A stretch of 64,000 nt of DNA. Source: Molanna angustata. Lineage: Eukaryota > Arthropoda > Insecta > Trichoptera > Molannidae. The stretch lies in NCBI GenBank assembly GCA_963576475.1, contig OY754986.1, positions 8,013,031-8,077,030 on the forward strand, given 5' to 3'. Positions 47,661-57,950 of the stretch are shown piece by piece. The notes beneath the pieces were generated by a model that worked only from the letters and a program-made list of their open reading frames with translations, was not told the DNA's origin and ran no database searches. The first letter of the stretch is position 1. Each line of letters begins with the position of its first letter. Position numbers and translations under genes: made by a program.

Positions 47661-48107
47661 TGATGTATAGTAATACTTTTATAATTATTATGAAAACTTA
47701 ATATTTGTGCCATATTCAAAATATTAGCAAAAATAAATTGTTTGTGTTACACACTTAACTCCGTCTATAACTCGACCGGTTTCGGAGAGTACCTCTCCTT
47801 CGTCTCGAGTTCACTTACAAACTAACTATGTTAAAATTAAAGTTATGTAGGATAGGTAGGCTGTACATTGTGGATAGGGTGGGGGTGGATAACTGAAGGG
47901 GTGCAGGAAGTGACTGGATAGATGAAGGGGGTTGACAATAGAACAGGTATTAAAATCTTGCATTCCAATAAGTCAGGGTTAATTCTAAACAAGTTTCTAA
48001 GTGAACTCCAGACGAAGGAGAGGTACTCTCCGAAACCGGTCGAGTTATCGACGGAGTTAAGTGTGTAACACAAAAAAATTATTTTTGCTAATATGATGTA
48101 TAGTAAT
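47661..48107 (+). mobile_element. Foldback element FB2 with 14-bp TSD and hammerhead-like arms
   Basis: TGATGTATAGTAAT at 47661-47674 and 48094-48107. Leader of about 46 bp, then arms ATATTAGCAAAAATAA ... TTATTTTTGCTAATA. Both arms contain GACGA, hairpin GGAGAG/CTCTCC, GAAACCGGTC. In the right arm AACTC (48005-48009) can pair with GAGTT (48041-48045), giving a three-stem hammerhead-like fold with GTC at the expected cleavage position, but the conserved U of CUGANGA is A. The spacer is C-rich on the minus strand. No coding sequence. Confidence 0.8.
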
Positions 48108-48294
48108 TTAATGGAAGGAAGAATGCAAATTATCTCCTCTGCCTCTCCATATCCTCGTGTTTTCCTATCATTGCTGTTCTTACATAAAATCTTTTTGATA
48201 TATTTTATTTCTGTTTTCTTTAAATATACATATTTTTTTTGTTTGTCGTGTGATATTGCAATAGTATACATTGTTTTGTATATTTTTCATTAAC

Positions 48295-48360
48295 GCTGGT
48301 TGGTGGGGCAAAATTTCCTTTAGGCAATAAGCCCGCCAGATTAAGACAAACATACAAAAT
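48295..48360 (+). mobile_element. Family S fragment
   Basis: TTTAGGCAATAAGCCCGCCA (48321-48340) matches the S family 3' region at 58517-58795 and 60483-60600. Confidence 0.4.
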
Positions 48361-48576
48361 GACAGTTGTCCGTCTTTATTATACACACGTTTGAACGGCG
48401 ACAAATAATCTCAAGTTTGATGTTGGCAATCTCAGCTGGTCAAAGCAAAAAATCTAAATTAAAAATTCTTCATTAATTGCTGTTATTATACTTTGTTAAC
48501 AGATAATCTCAGACAATGAAAAATCCACAATCTTTATCTAGTACGAGCGGTTAGTATATTATATATTAAAATATTA

Positions 48577-48604
48577 CTAGTTGCATGTAACACATGAGAT
48601 CCAA
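48577..48604 (-). mobile_element. HEL1 3'-terminal fragment
   Basis: CTAGTTGCATGTAACACATG then AGATCC, i.e. the last 28 bases of HEL1 on the minus strand, preceded by A. The rest of the element is absent. Confidence 0.6.
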
Positions 48605-48924
48605 AATTTTTTTTGTCCCTCCAGCAATTGCTTAATATTCTTCCTAATTAATTGTATCTACTTATAAGGACAGACGGTATTTGGTACCCGACTGTACGAA
48701 AAAACAGTATGAGATCATATATAATTAAAAATGTATTTTTATTTGAATATAATTAATATTAAAAAAGAAATATCGTTAGTCGATTTGGATTGTCAAGACG
48801 AACGTTATCGATGCGACAACTTTTCTACAAGATAGCTACAAGTAGCATCAGTGCTGAGAAGGAGGCGGTCACTTTGTAAGGCTTGGAATGGGTATTGGTG
48901 TTGCATACATGGCATTCATCTCAT
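48605..48924. other. Unassigned spacer
   Basis: No coding or repeat call. Confidence 0.3.
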
Positions 48925-49880
48925 TCTTACATTAACTACTTTTTATTCTCCATAAAAGCATCCTCCAAAGCGATACAGTGCATCAATGTTGATGAGGCGA
49001 TGTATGTGTCAAGATAGAAGAATGCGGTGTTCGGTTCCCACTGCCTACCCCTTGAGGAAGATAGAAGTGGAGAGTAAAAAATACACTTGTCTATAGAGAT
49101 ACATACAATATCGATTTGAAGTTGATCACTCAATTTTCCCTTACAGAAGCTATTTTACTTCTGTTATAGGTATACATTTTTCATACAAATATGAAATTTA
49201 TTTCACATTGATAAAGCAGACTATAGATTTTTTCTTTGAATTTTGACAATCCTTGAATGCATTTTTGATGAGTGTATTTTTGTTATATTAAAATTATAAA
49301 TAGTACAAAAATACCTCGACTATGCAGACCGTGAGAGCATTTTGAAAATTTGGACAGATGAAATCATTGAGAAGAAATTAACGGATATCTATGGAAAACT
49401 AATCAGCCATGCACTCTATACATATTATGATGTTAATATGAAGTCGATCGGACTTATAATTTAGGCTGTAGAGAGGACACAAAAAGGATTATCCGTTCGG
49501 CGAACGCCGTATGCCATACATACAAACACATCACGATGAAACTCACAGTGTGCACTCTCTACATGATACCCGTTGAGAAATTGATGTGAAAAATACGCTT
49601 AAAAATTTGTGAAATCATGACTCTCCACTATTCCACAGTGTGGAGAGTAAAAATTAACCGTTGTCTATGGAAAACTAATCAACTAAGTTAATGTACTTCA
49701 CACATGTCATATGGTATCAATATGAAGTTCATCGGCCTTTTAGTTTGGGCTGTACAGACGATACAAATTTTCATATTTGTGTAAGGCATACGGATTACGG
49801 CATACACATGATACCCATTGAGAAATTTATGTAAAAAATATGTTTAAAATTGTTAAAATATGATTAAATATTAAACCATT
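48925..49880 (+). mobile_element. GW-family element GW2-F and adjoining fragment
   Basis: 48925-49657 is the reverse-orientation counterpart of GW2-E, with a LINE-M tail piece at 48970-49062 (RCINVDEAM in one frame), GTTCGGCGAACGCCG and the end TGTGGAGAGTAAAAATT. 49658-49880 repeats the GAAAACTAATCA...TTTGGGCTGTA...CCCATTGAGAAATT part of GW2-D. No left GTGGGTTGTGGCC terminus is visible. Confidence 0.65.
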
Positions 49881-50609
49881 TGGTATCGTCGACCTTTGAA
49901 GGTTCTTCAATGTGACTTTGAGAGACTAACTTGACATAATGTTGTATTGTCCACTCGCCTAGTGTATTTATACTCACTATGGTTTGTACTCACTGGCCGT
50001 TTAATGGAGTTATGCATTATTAAAACACTACTAAGACGCCTGACATCTGGCGAACAGAGCAGTAAATACTTGTAACGATCGGAACCAATAAATATCTTAT
50101 AATTGCGTAGTATATCGGCAGGTGTCAGCGCAGTCTATATTAGATGCTACATCCAAAATGAAAATATATAAAATAAACAGCAAAGATGCTATGCTTTTAT
50201 TCAATTTACGATGTTTTATTAATATTATGTGAGGAGAATTCTCTAAGGCGTACGAGTAAACAATACATGCACTGGAATTTTACCACCCTCTCTTACTCCC
50301 AACTCCCACATTTCTCATTTTTGAACTGTTTTCCTCTCCATGATTTAACAACCCTTGTCTCAATTTATTTTGTAAACATTATTTTTTTGTACGTTTTATT
50401 ATGAATATGAAAGCGTTATTTTATTTGTCATGTTGTTTACCACAAATGGTGGTATCAGTGTATAAGTATGAATGCTTTGTATAGTGGTGTGTTTGTGGTC
50501 GCACGTTGCGCGGGCCGATTTACTACATATATACGTCCCCCCCTTCCCCTCCCCGCAGTGTGTCCCATCACGTCGTATCCATCTCCATGGGCAGTCTAGC
50601 AGTGAAGAT
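49881..50609. other. Unassigned spacer
   Basis: No coding motif in the frames at 50186-50404. Confidence 0.3.
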
Positions 50610-50695
50610 TATATTATGTTATGTTACACTTTGTTGTATTGTATTGTGTTGCATTGTGTTGTATTGTGTTATGTTATATTATATTATATTGTAAC
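50610..50695 (+). repeat. Degenerate pentanucleotide tandem repeat
   Basis: Repeats of TGTAT/TGTGT/TATGT units (TTGTATTGTATTGTGTTGCA). Cysteine/isoleucine-rich frames across it are artefacts. Confidence 0.8.
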
Positions 50696-50859
50696 ACCCA
50701 CTAGGAAATACTGTAATTGGCGTTATCAACAACAATTTTATCTTACTGTATTATTATATTATTGTATAAGCTGTTGTATTTCTGAATAAAAATAAAATAA
50801 ATAATAAAATAAAATAAAATTAATATATACTATCACGCCCCGAGACTAAACTGGTGTCA

Positions 50860-50945
50860 TATGCGACAAAAAGGTGCCAATCAAAATTAAGGGATTCGTA
50901 CACAAGAGCGTGATAGCTGTGTTAGCTTATGGTGGTGAAACGCCA
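50860..50945 (+). mobile_element. RTE-like RT thumb fragment
   Basis: Short frame CDKKVPIKIKGFVHKSVIAV then LAYGGET, the 'C.KKVP.K.KGK.YK.V..PA.LYG.E' motif of RTE-like polymerases. About 85 bp only. Confidence 0.55.
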
Positions 50946-51000
50946 CAGCCAAGCCATGCCTTTTAATATTAACTTTATATATTGTTATACTGTTAATATT

Positions 51001-51175
51001 TATTTATTTTATTTACATATTTCAATACAGTACATTTCATAAAAAGTATACATAATAAAAATATTGAAATTTTACTATCTCACTAGGCTGGATGCCTATT
51101 CTGAGGTAGTACTCATAAAGCATTTAGTCAAAGGTTAGATATTGAGGGTATATTATTAAGATAAAAGATTACATA
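51001..51175 (-). mobile_element. Retroelement 3' end, family S2
   Basis: Minus-strand tail AAATAAAATAAATAAA at 51001-51016, with CACTAGGCTGG and CTATTCTGAGGTAGTACTC upstream, similar to 47176-47300. Confidence 0.45.
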
Positions 51176-51178
51176 ACT

Positions 51179-51553
51179 AAAAAAAATTAAGTACTTGTGG
51201 ATATTTTACGTAGTAGAATTCCATTTTAAATTATTTTAAAAATAAAACAATTTCTTTTAAATTCTACGTATATTTTTTGTTAATTCGTCGATAGCTATTT
51301 CGCCTTGCTAGGGCATCTTCAAGACTAGTTTAACTATAGTCTCCACCCACTACCATTGTTTAATAATCTGTTTGCAGATACTGACCAATCAAAAAAACTG
51401 TAAGCTCAACCCTCTACCTTTATAACCCAACATAAACCCCACGCCGTCATAGTCTTGAAGATGTCCTAGCAAGGCGAAATAGCTATCGACGAATTAACAA
51501 ATATACGTAGAATTTCAAAGAAATTGTTTTATTTTTAATATAAAAAAAAATTA
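51179..51553 (+). mobile_element. Foldback element FB3 with 11-bp TSD and hammerhead-like arms
   Basis: AAAAAAAATTA at 51179-51189 and 51543-51553 flanks the insert. The leader (TGTGGATATTTTACGTAGTA) resembles the FB1 leader (GCGGATATTTTGTGGTAGTT). The 90-base arms run TAAAAATAAAACAATTTC ... AATTCGTCGATAGC and back. Each arm contains TGAAGA, a short hairpin (TGCCCTAGCAAGGC in the left arm), then GAAATAGCTATC. The spacer is C/A-rich. No protein. Confidence 0.75.
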
Positions 51554-52729
51554 TGTTCAATATATATGTGTGCAAATTTAAGTTAAAATATGTGTTAGTT
51601 CTGTTTCCGATCCCTGTCTGCCCTTATTCATAAACCAAAGTGTTACTAATATTCCCAAATATAATAAAACATCAAAAACTCAAATCATTTCTTCACTGGT
51701 TGGTATAAAACACATCCAGGCTTGCACAGCTAGTGTTGTAAGTTGTAAATAACTATTTATAAATAAATGGATAGTTGTAAATAAATAACAAGATAGGTAG
51801 TTATTGCATTGCTATTACAAGCCCGGACTTGCAATAAAATGTACATCGGAAGTTATAATATAACAACTATTGTAATAATTTCACGGTTCATATACCTTCA
51901 TTGTAATTGTTGTAATTATAGATTGTCGTTTATTTGTTTTTTTTTAAGTGACCTTTAATTGCATCGATGCGTATTCGTCTAATGACCCAGTTGCGATTTG
52001 ACGGGTAATTGTGCACATCAATTGCTATTTGAAAATAGCTGAAACAGCCGACCGGATGTGATGGTAAAATAAACACCACTTCCTGTTTCCGGGATACAAA
52101 TCTGTGTTTCCGATTGCCTGCCGGCTTTTGGCAATTCGAATCTAGGAATGGGGCTCTCAATCTCGGGTCCTTGGAATATTTTTATTTATTGCTACATAAA
52201 TTATCGATTATAAAATTATCAATCGATTTTTTTACTATTTATTTAGAAGACAACATACAGCGTATATGAAGTTATATAAAATAAAGATAATTTATGTAAT
52301 ATTAAAGCCAATTACAGATTGTCACTGGAGTTATTGTAATATGTATATTAAAAATAGCCGCATATTATGGCGAAATATTGTGTGAATGATGTGTGAAATC
52401 GTATATATAAATGTGTGCAATATATTAAATGTGGAGTAATATTATGAGTCTGAAATTTTAAGTCTGATATATTTGTTTAAATGTGGGGGCGATAAGTAAG
52501 AATATGTCGAACTCTTGGAAATGCCTATTGTATGAATTACAGATTCTGTAGATTGTTGCATGTTGAGCATAGTAAGTGTGCTGAATAGTTTAGTGGAAAA
52601 GAGGAGTGTGTCTAGTTCTACGGGTAGGGATATTGAAAGATATTTAATTTAAAAGAGCAGGAGAATCAATTTTGTTGTTAAGAATATTTTAGAGAAGCAT
52701 CATATCAGATACTGTACGTCTGTTGTCAA
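51554..52729. other. Unassigned region
   Basis: A minus-strand frame at 51930-52160 (MRAPFLDSNCQKPAG...) is the only sizeable one; it has no motif I recognise. Otherwise AT-rich. Confidence 0.35.
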
Positions 52730-53030
52730 GCGAATCAATGCAATGGTATTTTAATTCATTCCTGAATGTTCCATCAGGAAGACAGCTTACATTGAGGTTA
52801 TCTGGATCACAGAGTACCAGCTCTTTAAAAGGATTGAACATAATCAATAAAGCTGATTACTATGATCGCGGGGGGAGTGATACGTGGAATGGTGGAATTA
52901 AGAGATCAGTAACCATCTTAAGACTGTCTTGTTTCGTAGAGCCAACAAATATTGCACCCTTGGAGTGATCTTGTGTCACTAAACGGCGCTTTATTAATAA
53001 TTCTAATATTATTTATAATAATTTATCATT
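52730..53030 (+). mobile_element. LINE-L 3' end, plus-strand copy
   Basis: Reads FLNVPSGRQLTLRLSGSQST SSLKGLN, matching the minus-strand copy (NVPSGRQLTLRSSESQSTNS), then a shortened C terminus, TTTCGTAGAGCCAACAAATA and the 3' hairpin at 52954-52990, followed by an AT-rich tail. It fixes LINE-L's uninterrupted arrangement and so confirms that 246-777 is an insertion. Confidence 0.75.
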
Positions 53031-53209
53031 AATGAATATCCCACAGTGTGGGGTAACCAGCGACATGTTTTCCGATGTGCACTTCCTTATAAAACGAAAC
53101 TCGACACACGCATATATTTACCCACGCATAAGTCGTGTCTCATCTAAGAAAGGCAATATTTAGTATGGGTTGCCAGAACTATGTGACATGTTAACGCCGG
53201 TTGTATTTT

Positions 53210-53531
53210 CAAGTCGACGAATATGTCTATCTAAGAAGCTAGTTTCAACGCAATGGACGGACTGATAAGGAGATCAAAAGAAGAGTTATGGCAGGAATCA
53301 GAGTGAATGGAGCACCAGTTATGAATGGTCGTAGCATATCAAAGGAAGCTAAAGTTGCTATTCATAATGCTATCTTAGTGCCAACCTTGACGTATGCAAG
53401 TAAAACCTGGACATGGCAGATGTCGCACGAAAGCAGAATAAATGCAGTTGAAACGAGATCGCTAAGAAGAATCTGTAAAAGGACGATGTATGACAGGGTC
53501 AGAAATGAGGACATAAGGAAAGAATGTAAGA
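53210..53531 (+). mobile_element. LINE-M copy 3, left part
   Basis: Reads RRVMAGIRVNGAP, ISKEAKVAIHNAILVPTLTY and NEDIRKECK, then stops at the HEL1 insertion between 53531 and 53532. The sequence resumes at 54992. Several small deletions relative to copies 1 and 2. Confidence 0.85.
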
Positions 53532-54991
53532 CTAGTTGCATGTAACACATGAGATCCAACTGTCGATAGCGATAGTATGTATAGTTGAAGAATAAGTACC
53601 AAACTATAAACCCATAAATACAAATTATTTAATATTTTAAGATATTTGGTTTTCTATACAACACATGTACCTAGGTTTTTATGTCAAGATAGGATAGTAT
53701 GGAGGTCAGTCCTTTGATCCTACCCAGAATGTGAAAACAGCATGATGGTATGTATGTATGTTTGGATATAAGTATCAAATTATTAAGTCTTCTTAGATAT
53801 TGTGAGTAGGCTATTTCCATACAAATTGTATGAAACAATGTCGTCACTAAATTCAATTTTTATAAAAATTGTTGAAAAAAATTTGCAATGTGCTAATACA
53901 ATTTTAATATTTTTTATAGAAAATCAAATTTTCTAGTTGGGGTGTTTCGGCTTTTTTCGATATTTTAAAAAATATTGGAAATACAGGCAGTTAAACTCAT
54001 AAATTTATCATAAAAAAATATTTTTCTTAGTAAAAAATGTTTGAGAAACCCTGGAATTTTTTAAAAAAACTCATTTGAGATTTTGTATTTGTCACATATC
54101 AACGTATTTCACAAATCAACGTTAAACAATTATGTATCTAATATAATATCTTTAATGTACCTATTATGGACTTCGCTGAACACGAGATTTACTCTTTCAG
54201 TGGAGTAATACGTACCTATTATATAATTGTATTAATTATAAGAAATATCATATAACTATGTACAAACATATTATTTGCAATAAATAAATAAAATAAATAA
54301 AATAAAAAGAAACTTTGTAGTCATAATGAATACAATAGAATTAACTAAATGTTTTTTTTATAAATATTTAATAATATTATAAATTCACTGATTCAATCGA
54401 GCACTTTTGGTATAAAAACTTAATAAGAGTATATTTTTATTCTATACAGAAAATTCAACTACAATGAAACATTAAAAATAAAGATAAATGATCATTAAAT
54501 ACTCAATTTGAGATTTTGTATTTACTCATTTGAGATGTTTATATCAATTTTCAGCGTTCTAGCTTTTACGGTTTCTGAGATATATGGAAAAATAAATCAA
54601 AATTTCAAATGTTGATAACCCCTGACTGAAACAAAAATTCACAATTCTGAGTATAAAAGTTTTGTAGTCCTATAACTGTTTATATATTCTGAAAATTTGA
54701 GATCTGTGAATTGAGCGGATCAAAAGTTATAAGGGGGGGGGACAGACACACAGACAGACACACACACAGGCAGACACACACACACACACAAAACTCACAT
54801 AAAATGTTCTACTCCGAATTCTGAGTAAATCCATGTATGGGAACATATATGCTGCGAGGCCTCTAGTTGGTGTTATTAGCATGCAAAAAGTCCACTACAC
54901 CATACAAAATTTTCGTTCGTACACGCATCTTGGCTTAATAATGTCGATTCATTAAGAGAATTGAATTCTCATGAACGAATCGACAGTTGGA
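53532..54991 (-). mobile_element. HEL1 Helitron-like element, copy 5, nested in LINE-M
   Basis: On the minus strand it runs A|TCCAACTGTCGATTCGTTC ... CATGCAACTAG|T. Comparison with LINE-M at 8190-8215 (AATGTAAGATTAAG) shows a clean insertion between A and T with no duplicated or lost base. Internal features are the 5' hairpin, a (GT/CA)n run (54746-54790) and a LINE-M-derived tail (53680-53760). It contains its own insert at 54091-54506. Confidence 0.92.
54091..54506 (+). mobile_element. Retroposon-like insert inside HEL1 with 17-bp TSD
   Basis: TTTGAGATTTTGTATTT at 54074-54090 and 54507-54523 flanks 416 bp absent from the other HEL1 copies. The insert contains AATAAATAAATAAAATAAAT near 54280. 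Family unknown. Confidence 0.6.
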
Positions 54992-55325
54992 TAAAGAAAC
55001 ACGTCATTAATAGAATGAAAGTGAACACATTGAGATGGTTTGGGCACATGGGGAGAATGAATGAGGAACGCCTGACGAAGAAAATATACATTGCGGACAG
55101 GAATGGAATGAGAAGGTCTGGGCCGCCCAAGGAAGGGATGGCACGTCCATGTGAACGGTATTTTGGAAGACGGAAATGTCAGAAGCATGAATAACAGACG
55201 AACATGTATAAGACGATGTATGAATGTTGACGAGGCGATGAATGTGTGTCAAGATAGAAATAAGTGACGTTCGGTTCTCTCTGCCTACCCCGCGAGGGAC
55301 ATGGCGTGATGGTGTGTATGTATTT
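54992..55325 (+). mobile_element. LINE-M copy 3, right part
   Basis: Resumes with HVINRMKVNTLRWFGHMGRM, NEERLTKKIYIADRNGMRR, then frameshifted RRTCIRRCMNVDEAMNVCQD and a TGTATGTA-like tail. Matches 8205-8540. Confidence 0.85.
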
Positions 55326-55422
55326 TCAATTACTCGGCTCTTACAGAACATCCGAACGCGATGATATTAAAAAAGAGAGAATGTACTATTCAAAGCCGGT
55401 GCCTCGCAGCATTAAAACAAAT

Positions 55423-55981
55423 AAAACTGGAATAGAATATTTTTTATTATTGCATATGCGCAAACATTGGATTTTTTTCCCTGTCGGGAGTCAAAGATAT
55501 TTTTTAACAGATTTTTAATTATCTCAATAGAGACGAAGTTGGAATATTTATTGTAGGAGAACCGGGAAATCAAGGCACCTACAGGGCCTACGACCTGTCA
55601 TCGGCTGGTTTACGTGATCACTTTATGCGCTTGCGCAACGTTCACCAATTATGCCTTTTAATGAGATCCCTATCAATTCAACTTTGAAAGTTCTATACAT
55701 TGCAATACTGAAATTCCTTTCGCTTGAAAAGAATTCCTTGTTTTCAAGCGAAAGGAATTTCAGTATTGCAATGTATAGAACTTTCAAAGTTGAATTGATA
55801 GGGATCTCATTAAAAGGCATAATTGGTGAACGTTGCGCAAGCGCATAAAGTGATCACGTAAACCAGCCGATGACAGGTCGTAGGCCCTGTAGGTGCCTTG
55901 ATTTCCCGGTTCTCCTACAATAAATATTCCAACTTCGTCTCTATTGAGATAATTAAAAATCTGTTAAAAAAAACTGGAATA
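55423..55981 (+). mobile_element. Foldback element P1: 470-bp near-perfect palindrome, 12-bp TSD
   Basis: AAAACTGGAATA at 55423-55434 and 55970-55981. A 65-bp leader (GCATATGCGCAAACATTGG) precedes a palindrome spanning 55500-55971, centred between 55735 and 55736, with a loop of about 10 bases. Arms of roughly 235 bp contain GAGACGAAGTTGG, CTACAGGGCCTACGACCTGT and TGCGCTTGCGCAACG. Fragments recur at 2688-2812 and 62848-63425. The short frames on both strands are the same sequence read twice, not genes. Confidence 0.9.
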
Positions 55982-56394
55982 AATTAATTGTTTAAAAATG
56001 TACCACAAATTTCACTCCGAAAATATTAAAAATATCTTTCACAGTTCGATACGATTTAAAGTATCTGCAGATATATATTCACGTTAAGTTCCCTACATTT
56101 GTCCATTAGTTATAATAATGGTAACAATTTGTCTCAATCTACAATCAAATCAAACGAATGAAGTAAGCATTACATACAAAATAGTGTAAATTGAACCAAA
56201 AAAAAATATTAAATAAATCTCCACTTTAAATGTATTGGAAAACATTGTGAACTAAAAATGAACTCGTCTCAAGATCAACTAAATAGATTCAATTAAAAAA
56301 AAAAGAGACTATAACTATTATATGTACATGTCTAATAATCTCTTAATTGACCCTCCAACCCTATCTTCTACATATAGTAGCGTCTAGTCCCAGC
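55982..56394. other. Unassigned AT-rich spacer
   Basis: No call. Confidence 0.3.
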
Positions 56395-56645
56395 TTTTCT
56401 TTTCGGCATTCTTAGGTTAGGTTTAAAATTGCTTATTATAACAATAGTGACTCGCGTGAGCGAGTTGCTTTATAAATTGAATTATAAATTATAATGAATT
56501 AAATTCATATATATTTTTAAAAGTATCGCATTTAAAATATAATTTTACAGCACATTTGACTTAATCATATGAGATCTCAACCATTCAGAGAGCCAACCGG
56601 AAACTTTGACTTACTAGACCGGAAACAGGTGAATGTGGATTAGAG
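56395..56645. repeat. Dispersed repeat with ACTCGC palindrome (copy 2)
   Basis: Reverse complement of 2215-2455: GGCATTCTTAGGTTAGGTTT, the ACTCGCGTGAGCGAGT palindrome and AGAGAGCCAACCGGAAAC are shared. Confidence 0.6.
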
Positions 56646-56802
56646 ACGCAAGTATCTTCTATCACATCCCACAACCTCTATCTCCCTCTTTTCTTTGTTG
56701 CTGTGATTTTACATTTAATAATGTTACGTGTTTATCTTTCTGTTTGTTTTTGTTATAAATTTAATTTACCTACCACTACACTATTTGTGACTCCTACTTT
56801 GC

Positions 56803-56874
56803 TTTGGTTGGTTGGAAGAAATTGTACACATAATATTAATGTTCATGAAGCTAAAAATAAATAAATTAATTAAT
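56803..56874 (+). mobile_element. Retroelement 3' tail, possible family S
   Basis: GGTTGGTTGGAAGAAATTG (also at 60490-60508) followed by AAAAATAAATAAATTAATTA. Confidence 0.35.
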
Positions 56875-57770
56875 ACATACATACATACCATCACGCCATG
56901 TCCCTTACGGGGTAGGCAGAGAGAACCGAACGCCACTTCTATCTTGACATACATTCATCGCCTCGACAACAATCATACATCGTCTTATACATGTTCGTCT
57001 GTTGTTCACGCTTCTAACATTTCCGTCTTTCAAAATACCGTGCCATCCCTTCCTTGGGCGACCCCGACCTCTCATTCCATTCCTGTTCGCAATGTATATT
57101 TTCTTCGTCAGGCGTTCCTCATTCATTCTCCCCATGTGGCCAAACCATCTCAATGTGTTCACTTTCATTCTATTTATAACATCTTTCTTTATCCTACATT
57201 CTTTCCTTATGTCCTCATTTCTGACCCTGTCATACATCGTTCTATTACAGATTCTTCTAAGCGATCTCATTTCAACTGCATTTATTCTATTTTCTTGCGA
57301 CTTCTGCCATATCCAGGTTTCACTTGCAAGGTTGTCAAGGTTGGCACTAAGATAGCATTATGAATGGCAACTTTAGCATCCTTAGATATGTTGCGGTCAT
57401 TCATAACTAGTTTCAGTGCTCCATTCACTCTGTTGCCTGCCATAACTCTTCTTTCGATCTCCTTATCAATCTTTCCATTCCGTTGAAACATGCTTCCCAG
57501 ATATACATATTCGTCGACTTGCTCGAGCCATTCGTTTTCTACTTTTATTTGGCACGCTGTTCTGCTTTCACTCTTCTCAAACACCATAACCTTTGATTTG
57601 CTGGCATTCATCCTCAGTCCGTTCTCAATGCATCCTTCATATACCATACTTACAAGATACTGTAGATCTTCCATACTTTCTGCTAACAGAACTTTATCTT
57701 CTGCATACATCAAATCTAGCACTATAACAGTACTCAATTTCAGGTCCTTGCTTTCATTCAGCAGCATAAA
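56875..57770 (-). mobile_element. LINE-M copy 4, longest (includes altered catalytic box)
   Basis: Minus strand. Upstream frame (57767-57282): LDLMYAEDKVLLAESMEDLQ, where the palm motif YADD is changed to YAED, then SKVMVFEKSESRTACQ and YVYLGSMFQRNGKIDKEIER. Downstream frame (57270-56905): RSLRRICNRTMYDRV, LRWFGHMGRM, GRGRPRKGWHGIL. It ends in a (CATA)n tail on the plus strand at 56878-56890. The lost aspartate and the frameshift make it inactive. Confidence 0.87.
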
Positions 57771-57834
57771 TTAATTCAGCAGCTTTCAATCTATCGATTG
57801 AGACGGACTCTGAATTGAAGAATTCCATCATATC

Positions 57835-57950
57835 GAATATTTTTTTAATTGCATATACGCAAACATTTTTCCCTGTCAGGAGTTGAATGATATTTTTTTT
57901 CCACCCAAAATCTAATGTTTGCGTATATGCAATTAAAAAAAACGATTAAC
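57835..57950. repeat. P-family leader pair in inverted orientation
   Basis: TTTAATTGCATATACGCAAA (57844-57863) and TTTGCGTATATGCAATTAAA (57917-57936) are inverted copies of the P1 leader, with CCCTGTCAGGAGTTGAATGA between them. Probably a collapsed P-family foldback. Confidence 0.55.

Noticed and set aside
51930..52160. 76-codon minus-strand frame
   Set aside because: No domain, no repeat partner in the window, ordinary length for chance.
55623..55848. Two identical 65-codon proteins on opposite strands
   Set aside because: They are the two arms of the P1 palindrome read from both sides.
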